From assembly GCA_017509985.1 (NCBI GenBank), contig JAFWOE010000045.1, positions 32,842-96,841 of the forward strand: a stretch of 64,000 bases of DNA, written 5' to 3'. Made by a program: the position numbers and the translations under genes. Shown here piece after piece: positions 45,970 to 55,453 of the stretch. This DNA is from Lachnospiraceae bacterium (GTDB lineage: Bacteria; Bacillota; Clostridia; Lachnospirales; Lachnospiraceae). The notes beneath the pieces were generated by a model, which ran no database searches, was not told where the DNA came from, and saw nothing but the letters and a program-made list of their open reading frames with translations. The stretch's first letter is position 1. Every line of letters starts with the position of its first letter.

Positions 45970-47072
45970 ATAAACGATTATGCATGCCGGACGCCGCAGC
46001 GGCCGGAGCTTCTGCGCAGAACGAAAACATACTGGAAGTAAAAAACCTGGTAAAATGGTTCCCGATCAAATCCAGTTTTTTCAAGAAGACCATCGGGAAT
46101 GTAAAAGCCGTTGACGGCGTCAGCTTCAATATCAAAAGGCGTCAGACCATGGGCCTGGTCGGCGAATCCGGCTGCGGAAAATCCACCTGTGGAAGAACGA
46201 TTCTCCGTCTGCAGGAAAAAACATCCGGAGACGTCATCTTTGACGGCCAGGATGTGTTTGCACTGAGCAACGATGAACTGCGAAAGATGCGTCCCCGAAT
46301 GCAGCTGGTATTCCAGGATCCCTACTCTTCTCTTTCACCGAGGCTTCCGGTCGGAGAGATCATCGGCGAAGCCGTGCGGGAACATAAGATCGTTCCCTCG
46401 AACGAGTATGACGAGTACATCCGCCGTATTATGGAAGTGTGCGGTCTTCCGCCCTACTACCGGGAACGCTATCCGCACGAGTTCTCCGGCGGACAGAGAC
46501 AGAGGATCTGCATTGCCAGGGCGCTGGCGCTTGCGCCGGAGTTTATTGTCTGCGACGAGCCGGTCTCCGCGCTGGACGTTTCCATCCAGGCTCAGATCAT
46601 CAACCTTCTGGAGCAGCTGCAGGATGACTTCGGACTGACATACCTGTTCATTTCGCACGACCTGTCTGTCGTCGAACATATTTCGGATACTGTAGGTGTA
46701 ATGTATCTGGGCACGATGGTCGAATACGCGGAGACCGGACAGATCTTCGCGAATCCGCTGAACCCGTACACCAAAGCACTGTTCTCGGCAATCCCGGTCC
46801 CGGATCCCAGCTTCAAGCTGAACCGGATCATCCTGAAGGGAAGCATCCCCTCCCCGGCGAATCCGCCGAAGGGCTGCAAATTCCACACGCGCTGCGAGCA
46901 CTGCATGGAGATCTGCAAATACGCGGTCCCGGAGTGGAAAGAAGTTGAAAAAGGACACTTCTGCGCCTGCCACCTTTATAATGACGCCGAAGCCAACGCG
47001 AAGGCATCCGAAGAAATGGCAAAGGCCAGGGCGAGTGAAATCGAACCGGTAAAGGCTGAGATCGAATTATAA
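45966..47072 (+). CDS. Peptide-type ABC transporter ATPase (OppF-like)
   Basis: 368 residues. Walker A GESGCGKST, signature FSGGQRQR, Walker B FIVCDEPVSALD, and the C-terminal CKFHTRCEHCMEIC cluster. The tail after it is Ala/Glu/Lys-rich (about 25 residues). It overlaps the OppD-like gene by ATGA and is followed 13 bases later by a small membrane protein gene. Confidence 0.95.
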   Translation: MNKRLCMPDAAAAGASAQNENILEVKNLVKWFPIKSSFFKKTIGNVKAVDGVSFNIKRRQTMGLVGESGCGKSTCGRTILRLQEKTSGDVIFDGQDVFALSNDELRKMRPRMQLVFQDPYSSLSPRLPVGEIIGEAVREHKIVPSNEYDEYIRRIMEVCGLPPYYRERYPHEFSGGQRQRICIARALALAPEFIVCDEPVSALDVSIQAQIINLLEQLQDDFGLTYLFISHDLSVVEHISDTVGVMYLGTMVEYAETGQIFANPLNPYTKALFSAIPVPDPSFKLNRIILKGSIPSPANPPKGCKFHTRCEHCMEICKYAVPEWKEVEKGHFCACHLYNDAEANAKASEEMAKARASEIEPVKAEIEL

Positions 47073-47085
47073 CGGAAGCAGGATC

Positions 47086-47346
47086 ATGAAAAAGACAAAA
47101 CACACGGATTACGAAGACGACGGAAGGACCATCGCCAACATGAATGTCGACGGGATGCCCTGGTATGTTCGCGGAGATGAGAAGCGTGCCAAAAAAGACA
47201 GGGATTCCGTCGGATCCCCTCTGACCGATGAAGAACTGCGCCTGTATAAATTCGCAGCGCTGAAATCCGCCCTGCTGGTCGTACTTGTCTTCGCAGCAGT
47301 ATTTTTTCTCTTTATTGCATTCTGTGATTTTGTGTGGTTTAAATAA
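47086..47346 (+). CDS. Small single-span membrane protein at the end of the ABC operon
   Basis: 86 residues: a charged N-terminus (about 1-55) with NVDGMPWYVRGDEKRAKKDR, then one strong helix (SALLVVLVFAAVFFLFIAF) and a short FVWFK end. It lies 13 bases after the OppF-like gene and just before a terminator, so it belongs to the operon. No family is recognised. A transporter accessory role is inferred from position. Confidence 0.72.
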   Translation: MKKTKHTDYEDDGRTIANMNVDGMPWYVRGDEKRAKKDRDSVGSPLTDEELRLYKFAALKSALLVVLVFAAVFFLFIAFCDFVWFK

Positions 47347-47364
47347 CCGGAAGTATTATTATTC

Positions 47365-47405
47365 AAAAACAGATCCCGTCGGAGCATCCGCCGGGATCTG
47401 TTTTT
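47365..47405. terminator. Bidirectional terminator
   Basis: CAGATCCCG/CGGGATCTG (47370-47378 / 47392-47400) with an inner CGG/CCG, flanked by five A on the left and five T on the right. It works for the ABC operon on the plus strand and probably for the convergent MoeA-like gene. Confidence 0.9.
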
Positions 47406-47455
47406 CACTCGGATATTATATGAAATTCTGCTGAATTCATTCTTTGCAATCTGTC

Positions 47456-48478
47456 TTACTTTCCGAAGCCGCAGTTCGGGAAGGTACAGACGTCACAGTC
47501 GAGGCAGAGTCCGCCTTCACCCAGCATGTCCAGATCTTCTTTGGTCATAATATCATCCGCCATGATCCTCGGAAGCACCAGGTCGAAGATCGTCCGCTTT
47601 GCGTACATGACACATCCCGGAAGCCCTACGATCGGGATGTTTTTTTCACCGTAATAGGAAAGCATGAACATGGCGCCCGGAAGCACCGGCGCTCCGTACG
47701 TCACGATCTTTGTACCCGTATTTTTTATAGCCAGCGGGGTACGGTCGTCCGGATCTACACTCATGCCGCCGGAGCAGAGCACGAACTCCGCACCGAGGTC
47801 CAGCATCTCATGGATCTTCTCAGTAATCATTACGTGATCGTCGCCGCAGACCGCATGGCCTACCATCTCGCCGCCGAACGGCTTCAGCTTGCTGATCAGC
47901 ACCGGCGTAAACTGATCTTCGATCCGCCCGCTGAACACTTCGCTGCCGGTGGTAACGATCCCGTATTTTTTTGCCTTAAAAGGAAGGATGTTGAAGATCT
48001 TCGCTCCTTCGACCGCAGCCTGTACCTTCTGCATCTTCTCTTTTTCGATGATCAGGGGGATGATCCGTGTCCCGGCGATCTTATCGCCCTTTTTCACGGC
48101 AAAATCACCGTGCCGGGACGCGATCATCATCTCGCCGAAGGAGTTGACGGTATTAAGCCTTTCACGGTCGATCTTCAGAAGGCCGTCGCAGTCCGCGATC
48201 AGCTCGATCTTGCCTTCCTTGACTCCGGATGGATGCATATTATCGCCTGCGCTGAGGTCGTACAGCACCTGAGCAGCGTCATTTTCATGCATCATGTTTT
48301 CGTTGGTTTCCCATATATAGATATGCTCTTTTCCTACCGAAAGAAGGACGGGGATGTCCTCTTCCGTGATGATGTGACCCTTACGGAAGACCGCGTCCTT
48401 CACCTTTCCGGGAATGATCTGTGTAATATCATGGCAGAGCATCTGCCCTACCGCGTCTTTTGTGTCTACCAGCTTCAT
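47456..48478 (-). CDS. MoeA/MogA-type molybdopterin-binding protein with a Cys-rich tail
   Basis: 340 residues. The C-terminal half is a molybdopterin-binding fold (YGIVTTGSEVFSGRIEDQFT, then LCSGGMSVDPDDRTPLAIKN and LPGAMFMLSYYGEKNIPIVG). The N-terminal half resembles MoeA but is shortened. The last 20 residues contain CLDCDVCTFPNCGFGK, four Cys of iron-sulfur or zinc-site type not found in standard MoeA. It is a lone gene. The only other molybdenum cofactor gene seen is the MoaE-like one at 57040. A role in cofactor handling is likely, the exact reaction unknown. Confidence 0.82.
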   Translation of the reverse strand: MKLVDTKDAVGQMLCHDITQIIPGKVKDAVFRKGHIITEEDIPVLLSVGKEHIYIWETNENMMHENDAAQVLYDLSAGDNMHPSGVKEGKIELIADCDGLLKIDRERLNTVNSFGEMMIASRHGDFAVKKGDKIAGTRIIPLIIEKEKMQKVQAAVEGAKIFNILPFKAKKYGIVTTGSEVFSGRIEDQFTPVLISKLKPFGGEMVGHAVCGDDHVMITEKIHEMLDLGAEFVLCSGGMSVDPDDRTPLAIKNTGTKIVTYGAPVLPGAMFMLSYYGEKNIPIVGLPGCVMYAKRTIFDLVLPRIMADDIMTKEDLDMLGEGGLCLDCDVCTFPNCGFGK

Positions 48479-48538
48479 ACTATGCCTCCGTTAAGTCTGT
48501 TCCTCGTCGGTGCTGTCGGAATGATTTATAATTTTTCG

Positions 48539-48567
48539 TTGACACGAACAAAAGTACGTGCTAGAAT
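48539..48567 (+). promoter_or_regulatory. tRNA-Gly promoter
   Basis: TTGACA (48539-48544), a 17-base spacer and TAGAAT (48562-48567), 25 bases before the tRNA. Confidence 0.8.
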
Positions 48568-48592
48568 AATTTTTGGCTCTGAAAAGAGAAAT

Positions 48593-48663
48593 GCAGGTGT
48601 AGTTCAATGGTAGAACACCAGCCTTCCAAGCTGGACACGTGGGTTCGATTCCCATCACCTGCT
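48593..48663 (+). tRNA. tRNA-Gly (anticodon TCC)
   Basis: 71 bases. Acceptor GCAGGTG pairs with CACCTGC, the anticodon loop CTTCCAA sits on a CCAGC/GCTGG stem, and the T-loop is TTCGATT. The discriminator base is T. The 3' CCA is not encoded. Confidence 0.96.
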
Positions 48664-48696
48664 TTTTCTGCGCCTTTTTTTTAATGTATCGGCAGA

Positions 48697-48942
48697 CTAC
48701 TGCATTCTCATTGCCATCGCCGTGCAGGCCTTAAAGAGAATGATCCCGAGCCCTGTTGAGATCAGAGAGAGGATAATACCGGCATAGGCAATTTTAATGC
48801 GGCGGGACTTCTTTGCACGGCTTAAGACGCCGAAAACGACGCCGGCAATTCCGCAGATCATCCCGACGATACCGAGGGAACCTGCAGAAAACAGCGTCAG
48901 CATAATCCCGACAATGCCCAGTACCAGTGATGTAATAGCCAA
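48697..48942 (-). CDS. Small hydrophobic membrane protein (DUF4190-like)
   Basis: 81 residues, nearly all hydrophobic. A first helix pair (SLVLGIVGIMLTLFSAGSLG and IVGMICGIAGVVFGVLS) precedes a basic turn RAKKSRRIK and a third helix (YAGIILSLISTGLGIILF). The glycine-rich pattern resembles DUF4190-type proteins. It has its own promoter at 49018-49046. Function unknown. Confidence 0.75.
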   Translation of the reverse strand: MAITSLVLGIVGIMLTLFSAGSLGIVGMICGIAGVVFGVLSRAKKSRRIKIAYAGIILSLISTGLGIILFKACTAMAMRMQ

Positions 48943-49017
48943 ATCGATATTCCTCCCGATTTAATAAAACCTGCAGCGAAGGCAGCTTAAAAGTGCTGCC
49001 GGCCGATCGCTCATATC

Positions 49018-49046
49018 ATTATCTTTCTGCCGCGGCAAAAAGTCAA
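49018..49046 (-). promoter_or_regulatory. Promoter of the 48697-48942 gene
   Basis: On the minus strand, TTGACT (49041-49046), a 17-base spacer and GATAAT (49018-49023), 76 bases before the ATG. Confidence 0.6.
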
Positions 49047-49062
49047 CATTGCCTGCCGAGCA

Positions 49063-50568
49063 TTACTCCCGGGCACAGTTCGCGTTGTAGATCGTCGTAT
49101 CTACCGCCTGCTCCCAGCCTTTTATAAGCTTTTCTCTCTTCTCTTTATCCATGGCCGGCATAAATGCCCTGCCGTCGGATATGCAGTCTTTGAGATCCTC
49201 ACGGTCCTTCCAGAGTCCGGCTGCCAGACCGGCAAGGAACGCCGCCCCCATGGCGGTCGTCTCGATGCAGGACGGACGGATAACGACTTTTTCGGATATG
49301 TCTGCCTGGAACTGCATAAGGAAATTGTTCAGGCTGGCGCCGCCGTCCACGTTGATGCTGCTGATGGGCATGTCCGATTCCTTTTCCATCAGTTCGATCA
49401 GGTCGCGGCTCTGGTACGCCATCGCCTCGAGGGCAGCACGAACGAAATGAGCCCTTTTGCAGCCTCTAGTCAGTCCGACGATGCAGCCTCTCGCATAAGG
49501 ATTCCAGTACGGGGCGCCCAGACCTGTAAACGCCGGAACTAGATATACTCCGTTTGTATCTTCTACCGAAAGCGCGATCTCCTCCGTGGAAGGTGCGTCT
49601 TCAATGATCTTCAGTTCATCCCGAAGCCACTGGATTCCCGCGCCGGCAATAAAGATACTGCCTTCCAGCGCGTAGGTTATATTATCCTCCAGGGAAGCTG
49701 CAATGGTCGTCAGAAGGCCGTATTTGCTCTCTACCGGCGTTTTGTCGGTGTTCATGAGGAGAAACCCGCCTGTCCCGTAAGTGTTCTTTATATCGCCTTT
49801 ATTGAAGCAGCACTGTCCGAACAGGGCCGCCTGCTGGTCTCCTGCCGCTCCCGCAATAGGGACCTTTCCGCCGAAAACCTTTTCATCGGTATATCCGTAG
49901 ACGCAGGACGAAGGCTTCACGTCCGGAAGCAGGGACACCGGAATACCGAAATATTCCAGGATCCGTTTATCCCAGCAAAGCTTCCGGATGTCAAAAAGCA
50001 TGGTGCGCGACGCATTTGTATAATCCGTTACATGAACGGTCCCGCCGCTTAAGTTCCAGATGAGCCAGGTGTCGACCGTGCCGAAAAGCAGTTCCCCTGC
50101 TTCGGCCTTTTCACGAGCACCCGGAACGTTCTCCAGGATCCATGCGATCTTGGAAGCCGAAAAATAGGCATCGGGGATCAGGCCCGTGGTCTTTTGGATA
50201 TACCCGGCGAATTCGGCATCTTCTTTGATGGCGTCGATCATCTTGGCGGTCCTTCTGCACTGCCAGACGATCGCGTTGCAGATCGGTTTGCCGGTATTCC
50301 TGTCCCAGATAATGGTCGTCTCACGCTGGTTGGTGATGCCTACAGCGGCGATTTCATCGCATTCGATCTGTTTCTGCTGTATTGCCTCGATCGCCACGGA
50401 GATCTGCGTAGACCAGATCTCCATCGGGTCATGCTCCACCCAGCCGGGATTGGGATAATACTGGGTAAATTCTTTATGTGCCTTCGAAACGATCTCACAG
50501 TTTTTGCTGAAAATGATACATCTGGAACTCGTTGTGCCCTGATCGAGCGCAAGAACATATTTCTTCAT
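49063..50568 (-). CDS. glpK: Glycerol kinase
   Basis: Phosphorylates glycerol to glycerol 3-phosphate. It is 501 residues from the ATG at 50568 ([16 protein letters not shown]) with GGGAG eight bases upstream. An ATG five codons earlier is less likely. FGGY-kinase features are DQGTTSSR near residue 9, [12 protein letters not shown] near 80 and [16 protein letters not shown] near 340. It follows an alpha/beta hydrolase gene by 24 bases, suggesting use of glycerol released from lipids (inference). Confidence 0.97.
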   Translation of the reverse strand: MKKYVLALDQGTTSSRCIIFSKNCEIVSKAHKEFTQYYPNPGWVEHDPMEIWSTQISVAIEAIQQKQIECDEIAAVGITNQRETTIIWDRNTGKPICNAIVWQCRRTAKMIDAIKEDAEFAGYIQKTTGLIPDAYFSASKIAWILENVPGAREKAEAGELLFGTVDTWLIWNLSGGTVHVTDYTNASRTMLFDIRKLCWDKRILEYFGIPVSLLPDVKPSSCVYGYTDEKVFGGKVPIAGAAGDQQAALFGQCCFNKGDIKNTYGTGGFLLMNTDKTPVESKYGLLTTIAASLEDNITYALEGSIFIAGAGIQWLRDELKIIEDAPSTEEIALSVEDTNGVYLVPAFTGLGAPYWNPYARGCIVGLTRGCKRAHFVRAALEAMAYQSRDLIELMEKESDMPISSINVDGGASLNNFLMQFQADISEKVVIRPSCIETTAMGAAFLAGLAAGLWKDREDLKDCISDGRAFMPAMDKEKREKLIKGWEQAVDTTIYNANCARE

Positions 50569-50592
50569 GGCCGTATCTCCCACTATCCTGTA

Positions 50593-51519
50593 TTATCCGA
50601 CCCGGATATCTTCCATCCAGTTGTAAAGATCTTCAAAAACAATCTCTTTGTCGATCTCGTTCAGTATCTCATGCCGGTCGCCCGGATAGATCTTAAGGGA
50701 AACATTGAGCCCGGTCTTGCGGTACTGATCGCAGAGGGCTTCGACGTCCTTGCCGTTGTGTCCTACGGGGTCTTCCGAACCGGATACCAGGAACAGCGGA
50801 AGTTCTTTCGGGATCCGGCTGATATTCGCTTTTTTCTGAATAAACTCGATCCCGCGGAACATCTGGTAGTAGCCGTTGACGGTGAACTGGTAATTGCACA
50901 TCGGGTCGGCCAGATATTTGTCGACGATCGTCGTATCCTTCGTCAGCCAGTCGTGGGTCGTGCGCGGATTCACGAAGCCTTTGTTGTATGCGCCGAAAGC
51001 CATCGCGTCGATCTTATCGCTGGTGCCGTCCCAGCCTTTGCGCTGGGCGGAGATATGGCAGATCGCCTTGCCGGCTTTCAGCGTCGCTCCCGGCTGTGAA
51101 CCGGTCCCCATGATGATCGCTCCGGCAAGACCTTTTCCATGCATCATGATATACTGACGGATCAGGAAAGATCCCATGCTGTGTCCGAGGACAAAATACG
51201 GCACATCAGGATACTGCTCCTGTGTATGCCGGCGTAATTTGTGGATATCGGCGATCAGATACTCATTGCCTTTTTCAACATTGAAAAATCCCCTCGGCTC
51301 GTCGCCGACAACAGATTCTCCGTGTCCGAGATGGTCGTGACCGACCACAAGATAACCTTTTCCGCTTAAATATTCCGCAAAAAGGTCATACCTTTTGATG
51401 TATTCCTGCATTCCGTGGCTGATCTGGAGTACTGCCTTTATTTCTGCTTCCGGTCTCCATTCTACCGCATGGATCTTAGTGGCCTTATCCGATGAAATAA
51501 ATGAGAATTCGTTTCGCAC
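50593..51519 (-). CDS. Alpha/beta hydrolase (lysophospholipase/monoacylglycerol lipase type)
   Basis: 308 residues. The nucleophile elbow GHSMGS is near residue 110, the oxyanion region QISHGMQEYIKRYDLFAEYL is near 33, and VSGSEDPVGHNGKDV carries the likely catalytic Asp with a His in YPGDRHEILNE. This fits the serine aminopeptidase S33/monoacylglycerol lipase branch. The start is GTG at 51519 with AAGGAGG seven bases away. It is cytosolic and adjacent to glpK. Confidence 0.9.
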   Translation of the reverse strand: MRNEFSFISSDKATKIHAVEWRPEAEIKAVLQISHGMQEYIKRYDLFAEYLSGKGYLVVGHDHLGHGESVVGDEPRGFFNVEKGNEYLIADIHKLRRHTQEQYPDVPYFVLGHSMGSFLIRQYIMMHGKGLAGAIIMGTGSQPGATLKAGKAICHISAQRKGWDGTSDKIDAMAFGAYNKGFVNPRTTHDWLTKDTTIVDKYLADPMCNYQFTVNGYYQMFRGIEFIQKKANISRIPKELPLFLVSGSEDPVGHNGKDVEALCDQYRKTGLNVSLKIYPGDRHEILNEIDKEIVFEDLYNWMEDIRVG

Positions 51520-51575
51520 AGCAACCTCCTTATTCCGCCCTGCCGGCTTGCCGGTAAAGCTTGAAAACTGAATTC

Positions 51576-51959
51576 TTAACCTTTTTCCAGAGCTTTCTTT
51601 ATGAATTTCTCTGAATTGATAATGAAGCGTTCGTGAGTCCCGCTCCCGACAACACCCGAATCATCGTATACCGTAAAGTTGAAGACCAGACGTTTCCGGT
51701 CGATCTCAACAAGTTCCGTCTCGCACCGGACTTTCTTCCCCAGGGGTGTCGGTGCGCTGTGGGAAAGCGAAACCTTCGTTCCGACGGTCCCCTCTCCTTT
51801 TTCGAGTTCGTCCGCGACGCTCATCCAGGCGGTTTTCTCCACCAGCGCCAGCATGGCCGGTGTGGCAAAAACATCCAGCTCGCCGCTGCCGATCCTGCCC
51901 GCGCAGTTTTCCTTAGTTACAATAAGCTCCTGTATTCCTTTAATTCCGATATTAAGCAT
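51576..51959 (-). CDS. Hotdog-fold thioesterase (FlK-like)
   Basis: 127 residues with a hotdog fold: SGELDVFATPAMLALVEKTA, then GTVGTKVSLSHSAPTPLGKK and VVGSGTHERFIIN. This is the pattern of the fluoroacetyl-CoA thioesterase-like family. The Thr/Glu/His catalytic candidates of the family are present in these segments. It overlaps the AI-2E-family gene by eight bases. The acyl-CoA substrate is unknown. Confidence 0.85.
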   Translation of the reverse strand: MLNIGIKGIQELIVTKENCAGRIGSGELDVFATPAMLALVEKTAWMSVADELEKGEGTVGTKVSLSHSAPTPLGKKVRCETELVEIDRKRLVFNFTVYDDSGVVGSGTHERFIINSEKFIKKALEKG

Positions 51960-53181
51960 TTTCTTCTCCGTGATCTTCTGCGGTCTCTTCTGTCAGTTCA
52001 GCAGGCTTTTCGTCAGCCTGCGTTAAGGCTTTTTCCGCTCTCAGCCGTTCTTCCTTCAATTGCTTCCGCGCCTCCAGCCAGGGGAGGAAACGCTCTCTGT
52101 AGAGGATGGCCAGCACAGCGGAAACCGGAATGGCTATGATCACGCCGGCTACGCCGAACAGCTTGCCTCCGATAATGATCGAGATCAGGATCCAGACCGA
52201 AGGGACTCCCAGCGACGATCCGAAAAGTTTCGGTTTTATAATATATCCGTCAACGATCTGGATAATGATCGTAAAGATGAGGAACCAGAGCGCATGTGTT
52301 GCACTGGAAAGGAGGATGATCAGCCCGCCGATGACCGCCCCGATGATCGGGCCGAAGGTCGGCATCAGGTTCGTGACCCCCACGACCAGCGAAACAATGG
52401 CTATATTGTGAATGCCTGCGATCGACATGAACATCGCGTTCGCAAATCCGACGATCAGCGCATCCAGCAGGTCGCAGCCGATGAAGTTGATGAAGATCGC
52501 GTGGCAGCGTTTCCAAAAGGATACATTCCTGTGATACCGTTCCTCGGTAGCGACCGCGCGATGCAGCTTATTCAGGCCGTTCAGCAGATATTTTTTCCCA
52601 AGAAGGAAATACGCTGCCATTATGATACCGATCACCCAATTGACGATACGGTTTCCGAGACTGCTGATGCTGCTTAAGAAGCTTGTAAAATCGGTCGTAA
52701 GCTTTACGAATGTTTCGTTTACTATGTTGCGTATCGAGTCAATGACCGCGTCCAGATTCAGATGGATGCCGATCTCCAGATTGTTGATATAGTCAATAAG
52801 CCATTGTATCCGATCATAATAATAATCCGCATTGATGATCAGGTCTTTGACACTATTGATCAGTGCGGGAACCAGTATGCCCAGGAATAGCACGATCAAT
52901 GCGATAAAGCAGACCAGTGCAAGGACAACGGAAGCGATACGGTTGCGGCTTTCTTTCCGGATCACCTTAAAAAGGGTACGCCCGAAAAACTTAGCGATCG
53001 GATCAAGCAGGTAAGCCAGAGCCAGGCCGATAAAGATCGGCGAGATCGCCTTGAAGAAAGAGCTGATCCCGGAGATCACCGGGGAAAGATGGTTCAGAAA
53101 AACAAACAGAGCAACAGCAATGCAGGCTGCCAGAGTATAGGCAACCCATCGATTATCAAGCCACTTTTTAAATCGGTTCAT
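51952..53181 (-). CDS. AI-2E family transporter
   Basis: 409-residue inner-membrane protein with about eight helices. The family signatures FFKAISPIFIGLALAYLLDP near residue 37 and GVTNLMPTFGPIIGAVIGG near 280 are present, and an acidic tail of about 45 residues. AI-2E members export autoinducer-2 or act as Na+/H+ antiporters. Which applies here is unknown. It is the first gene of a probable unit running through the thioesterase, hydrolase and glpK. Confidence 0.92.
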   Translation of the reverse strand: MNRFKKWLDNRWVAYTLAACIAVALFVFLNHLSPVISGISSFFKAISPIFIGLALAYLLDPIAKFFGRTLFKVIRKESRNRIASVVLALVCFIALIVLFLGILVPALINSVKDLIINADYYYDRIQWLIDYINNLEIGIHLNLDAVIDSIRNIVNETFVKLTTDFTSFLSSISSLGNRIVNWVIGIIMAAYFLLGKKYLLNGLNKLHRAVATEERYHRNVSFWKRCHAIFINFIGCDLLDALIVGFANAMFMSIAGIHNIAIVSLVVGVTNLMPTFGPIIGAVIGGLIILLSSATHALWFLIFTIIIQIVDGYIIKPKLFGSSLGVPSVWILISIIIGGKLFGVAGVIIAIPVSAVLAILYRERFLPWLEARKQLKEERLRAEKALTQADEKPAELTEETAEDHGEENA

Positions 53182-53306
53182 CCGGTCTTATCTCCCCGTG
53201 CCCCTCCGTATGATCCGAAGAAGCACCTGTTTCAAAAAGCTTATATGCTTTCTGCACTTTCATTTTATCATAATTCCGCCGTTTTGTCAGAGAAACCTTT
53301 CCGGCA

Positions 53307-54002
53307 TTACTCAGCCGGTCCGCAGTTCGGGCATCCGGTATTGTTTTTCAGTATTTCCTCAGTCTGGGCCCGCTCAAATTGTCTTTTCGCAGCCGCCAGC
53401 ATGACCTCTTCGGCATTCCTTAATGATTTATATCCGGCTGCAAGCACCGTGGCCAGCTGTACATCGTGGGCGTAGTCACGGCCTTCTTTCTGCATCTCTT
53501 TGATCTGATCCAGAAGGAGGTGCAGCGTTTTTTCCGAATAGGTCAGAAGCTCGCCTTTCTGATATGTCTCAACCGAAGTCGACCCCGGAAATTCATCCTT
53601 TACATGAAGGGGCCTTCCGCCGAGAGCGATCAGGGGGTACTCTTCCCTGAGCTTATCCGTCTGTGCTCCTGTAATACTCCAGATCTCCTGAACCAGTGTC
53701 CTTTTTTCTTCGGAGATCTCCGGAAGATCCGATTTGAAATACTCATACTCCACAGGAGCCGTAGTCGCCATCATATGGATATACTTTTCTCTCGGAAGGT
53801 TCCTGCCTTCTTTCGCAGCGTTCTGCAAATCTTCCAGGTAGCTTTCGCAGACTTCCGGATTCCAGACTTCATACTGCGCACCGCGCATCCGCCGGAATGT
53901 ATCCGGACTTTCCTGACAGCCGACACGGTAGTCTCCGTTTACGTTATGAAACATCGGCCATTCTGCTTTTATGATCTCGTCGATCAGAGTCTGTTTATCC
54001 AT
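53307..54002 (-). CDS. DUF4125 family protein
   Basis: 231-residue soluble protein. Conserved segments are IIKAEWPMFHNVNGDYRVGC, then CQESPDTFRRMRGAQYEVW and YKSLRNAEEVMLAAAKRQF. It ends with the CPNCGP motif. The family is common in Lachnospiraceae and uncharacterised. It is a single-gene unit. Confidence 0.8.
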   Translation of the reverse strand: MDKQTLIDEIIKAEWPMFHNVNGDYRVGCQESPDTFRRMRGAQYEVWNPEVCESYLEDLQNAAKEGRNLPREKYIHMMATTAPVEYEYFKSDLPEISEEKRTLVQEIWSITGAQTDKLREEYPLIALGGRPLHVKDEFPGSTSVETYQKGELLTYSEKTLHLLLDQIKEMQKEGRDYAHDVQLATVLAAGYKSLRNAEEVMLAAAKRQFERAQTEEILKNNTGCPNCGPAE

Positions 54003-54297
54003 AGTGATCTTCCCTTCTGTTCAATCTGTAATCAGGTCTTTATGTAACGAAGCTGCCGGATCCATAGTCTCCTCTGCTTCGGTGATCTCAGTCCTGCTGA
54101 ATCATTGCCATATTCATAATCACATGATATACCTGCCGCGGAAAAAAGTAAACGAATCCGGCAAAACATTCCCTTTTCCCCTATTCCCTGACTTCTCCAT
54201 CTATGTTAAAATGATCAATAAGTTATCTTCCTGCCTGCAGAGTCGAACTGAAACGTCCCTGTAACCTTTCCAAACGGATCAACGGAGGTACCGTTCT

Positions 54298-55416
54298 ATG
54301 TTCAACAAACACGATATCAGCCGCAACGCCTGTCAGCTGTTCGGTGAACAGGCAAACTGCGGATACGACTGGTGGTGGCATTCCTTTACCGCGACCAATG
54401 AAGCAACAGGCGAAAAGAGACCTTTCTTCATCGAATTCTTTGTCTGCAACCCCGATCTCGGCGGAGACGAACCCGTATTCGGCCAGCTTGAAGAAAACAA
54501 AAAGGCCGGAAAGCGGCCCTCCTATCTTATGGTCAACGTCGGTGCCTGGGGCGAGAATGCGATCCAGCTGCACCGTTTCTTCGGCTGGAACAAGATCTAT
54601 CTTTCCATGGGAATCCCTTTTAAAGTAAAAGCGGACGACTGCTTTATGACGGAAACCGAGACGTACGGCAGCGTTTCGATTACGCCGGAAGAGGCCAAAG
54701 CTCATCCGGAATGGCTGTGCGACGCCGGAGAGATCTCCTGGAATTTAAAGATCAGGAAAAAGATCGCATACAATGTCGGATACGGCGCAAGCCAACTGTT
54801 TCGAAAGCTGCAGCTCTTTGAAATGTTCTGGCATGCGGAAGGCATGAAGACCGCCTTCAACGGAGAAGTCATCTGCAACGGAGAACGCTATATCGTATCG
54901 CCTGAGGACTGTTACGGCTACTCCGACAAGAACTGGGGCAAGGACTTCACATCGCCCTGGGTATGGCTCTCCTCTTGCAACCTTACCAGTGAGATCACCG
55001 GCGAAAAGCTGAAAAACAGCGTATTCGATATCGGCGGCGGCTGCCCGAAGATCGGGCCGGTTGCCCTGCCCAGAAAACTCCTTTCTGCTTTCTATTACGA
55101 AGGCACGGAATATGAATTCAACTTCTCCAAGTTCTGGACATTTACCAGGACGAAATTCAAATGCCGCGAAACCGATACACAGATCATCTGGCACGTCGAC
55201 CAGAAGGCCAGAAACGACCGGATGATCACAGACATCACCTGTGAGAAAAAAGACATGCTCTTAATCAATTACGAGGCCCCGACCGGCGAAAAGCGTCACA
55301 ACCGACTCTGGAACGGCGGCAACGGTGTCGGTACGGTTAAACTCTATCATGCCGGGAAGCTGGTCGATAAGATCCATCTGGAAAACGCCGGATGCGAGTA
55401 CGGGGAATACTGCTGA
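54298..55416 (+). CDS. Tocopherol cyclase-like beta-barrel protein
   Basis: 372 residues. YGYSDKNWGKDFTSPWVWLS around residues 207-226 closely follows the KNWG-x(4)-P-x-W-x-W motif of tocopherol cyclases and related lipocalin-like CrtC proteins. The N-terminal CGYDWWWHSFTATNEATGEK and FWTFTRTKF strands also fit. No signal peptide is seen. A GGAGG site lies nine bases before the ATG. True tocopherol synthesis is not expected in an anaerobic Firmicute, so it probably binds or modifies another lipid (inference). Confidence 0.7.
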   Translation: MFNKHDISRNACQLFGEQANCGYDWWWHSFTATNEATGEKRPFFIEFFVCNPDLGGDEPVFGQLEENKKAGKRPSYLMVNVGAWGENAIQLHRFFGWNKIYLSMGIPFKVKADDCFMTETETYGSVSITPEEAKAHPEWLCDAGEISWNLKIRKKIAYNVGYGASQLFRKLQLFEMFWHAEGMKTAFNGEVICNGERYIVSPEDCYGYSDKNWGKDFTSPWVWLSSCNLTSEITGEKLKNSVFDIGGGCPKIGPVALPRKLLSAFYYEGTEYEFNFSKFWTFTRTKFKCRETDTQIIWHVDQKARNDRMITDITCEKKDMLLINYEAPTGEKRHNRLWNGGNGVGTVKLYHAGKLVDKIHLENAGCEYGEYC

Positions 55417-55427
55417 ATATAAAGATC

Positions 55428-55453
55428 AGAGGCTGCCGGCAGCCTCTTTTTTT
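55428..55453. terminator. Terminator after the tocopherol cyclase-like gene
   Basis: AGAGGCTG-CCGG-CAGCCTCT (55428-55447) followed by seven more T. It overlaps the end of the convergent trmL gene. Confidence 0.9.
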
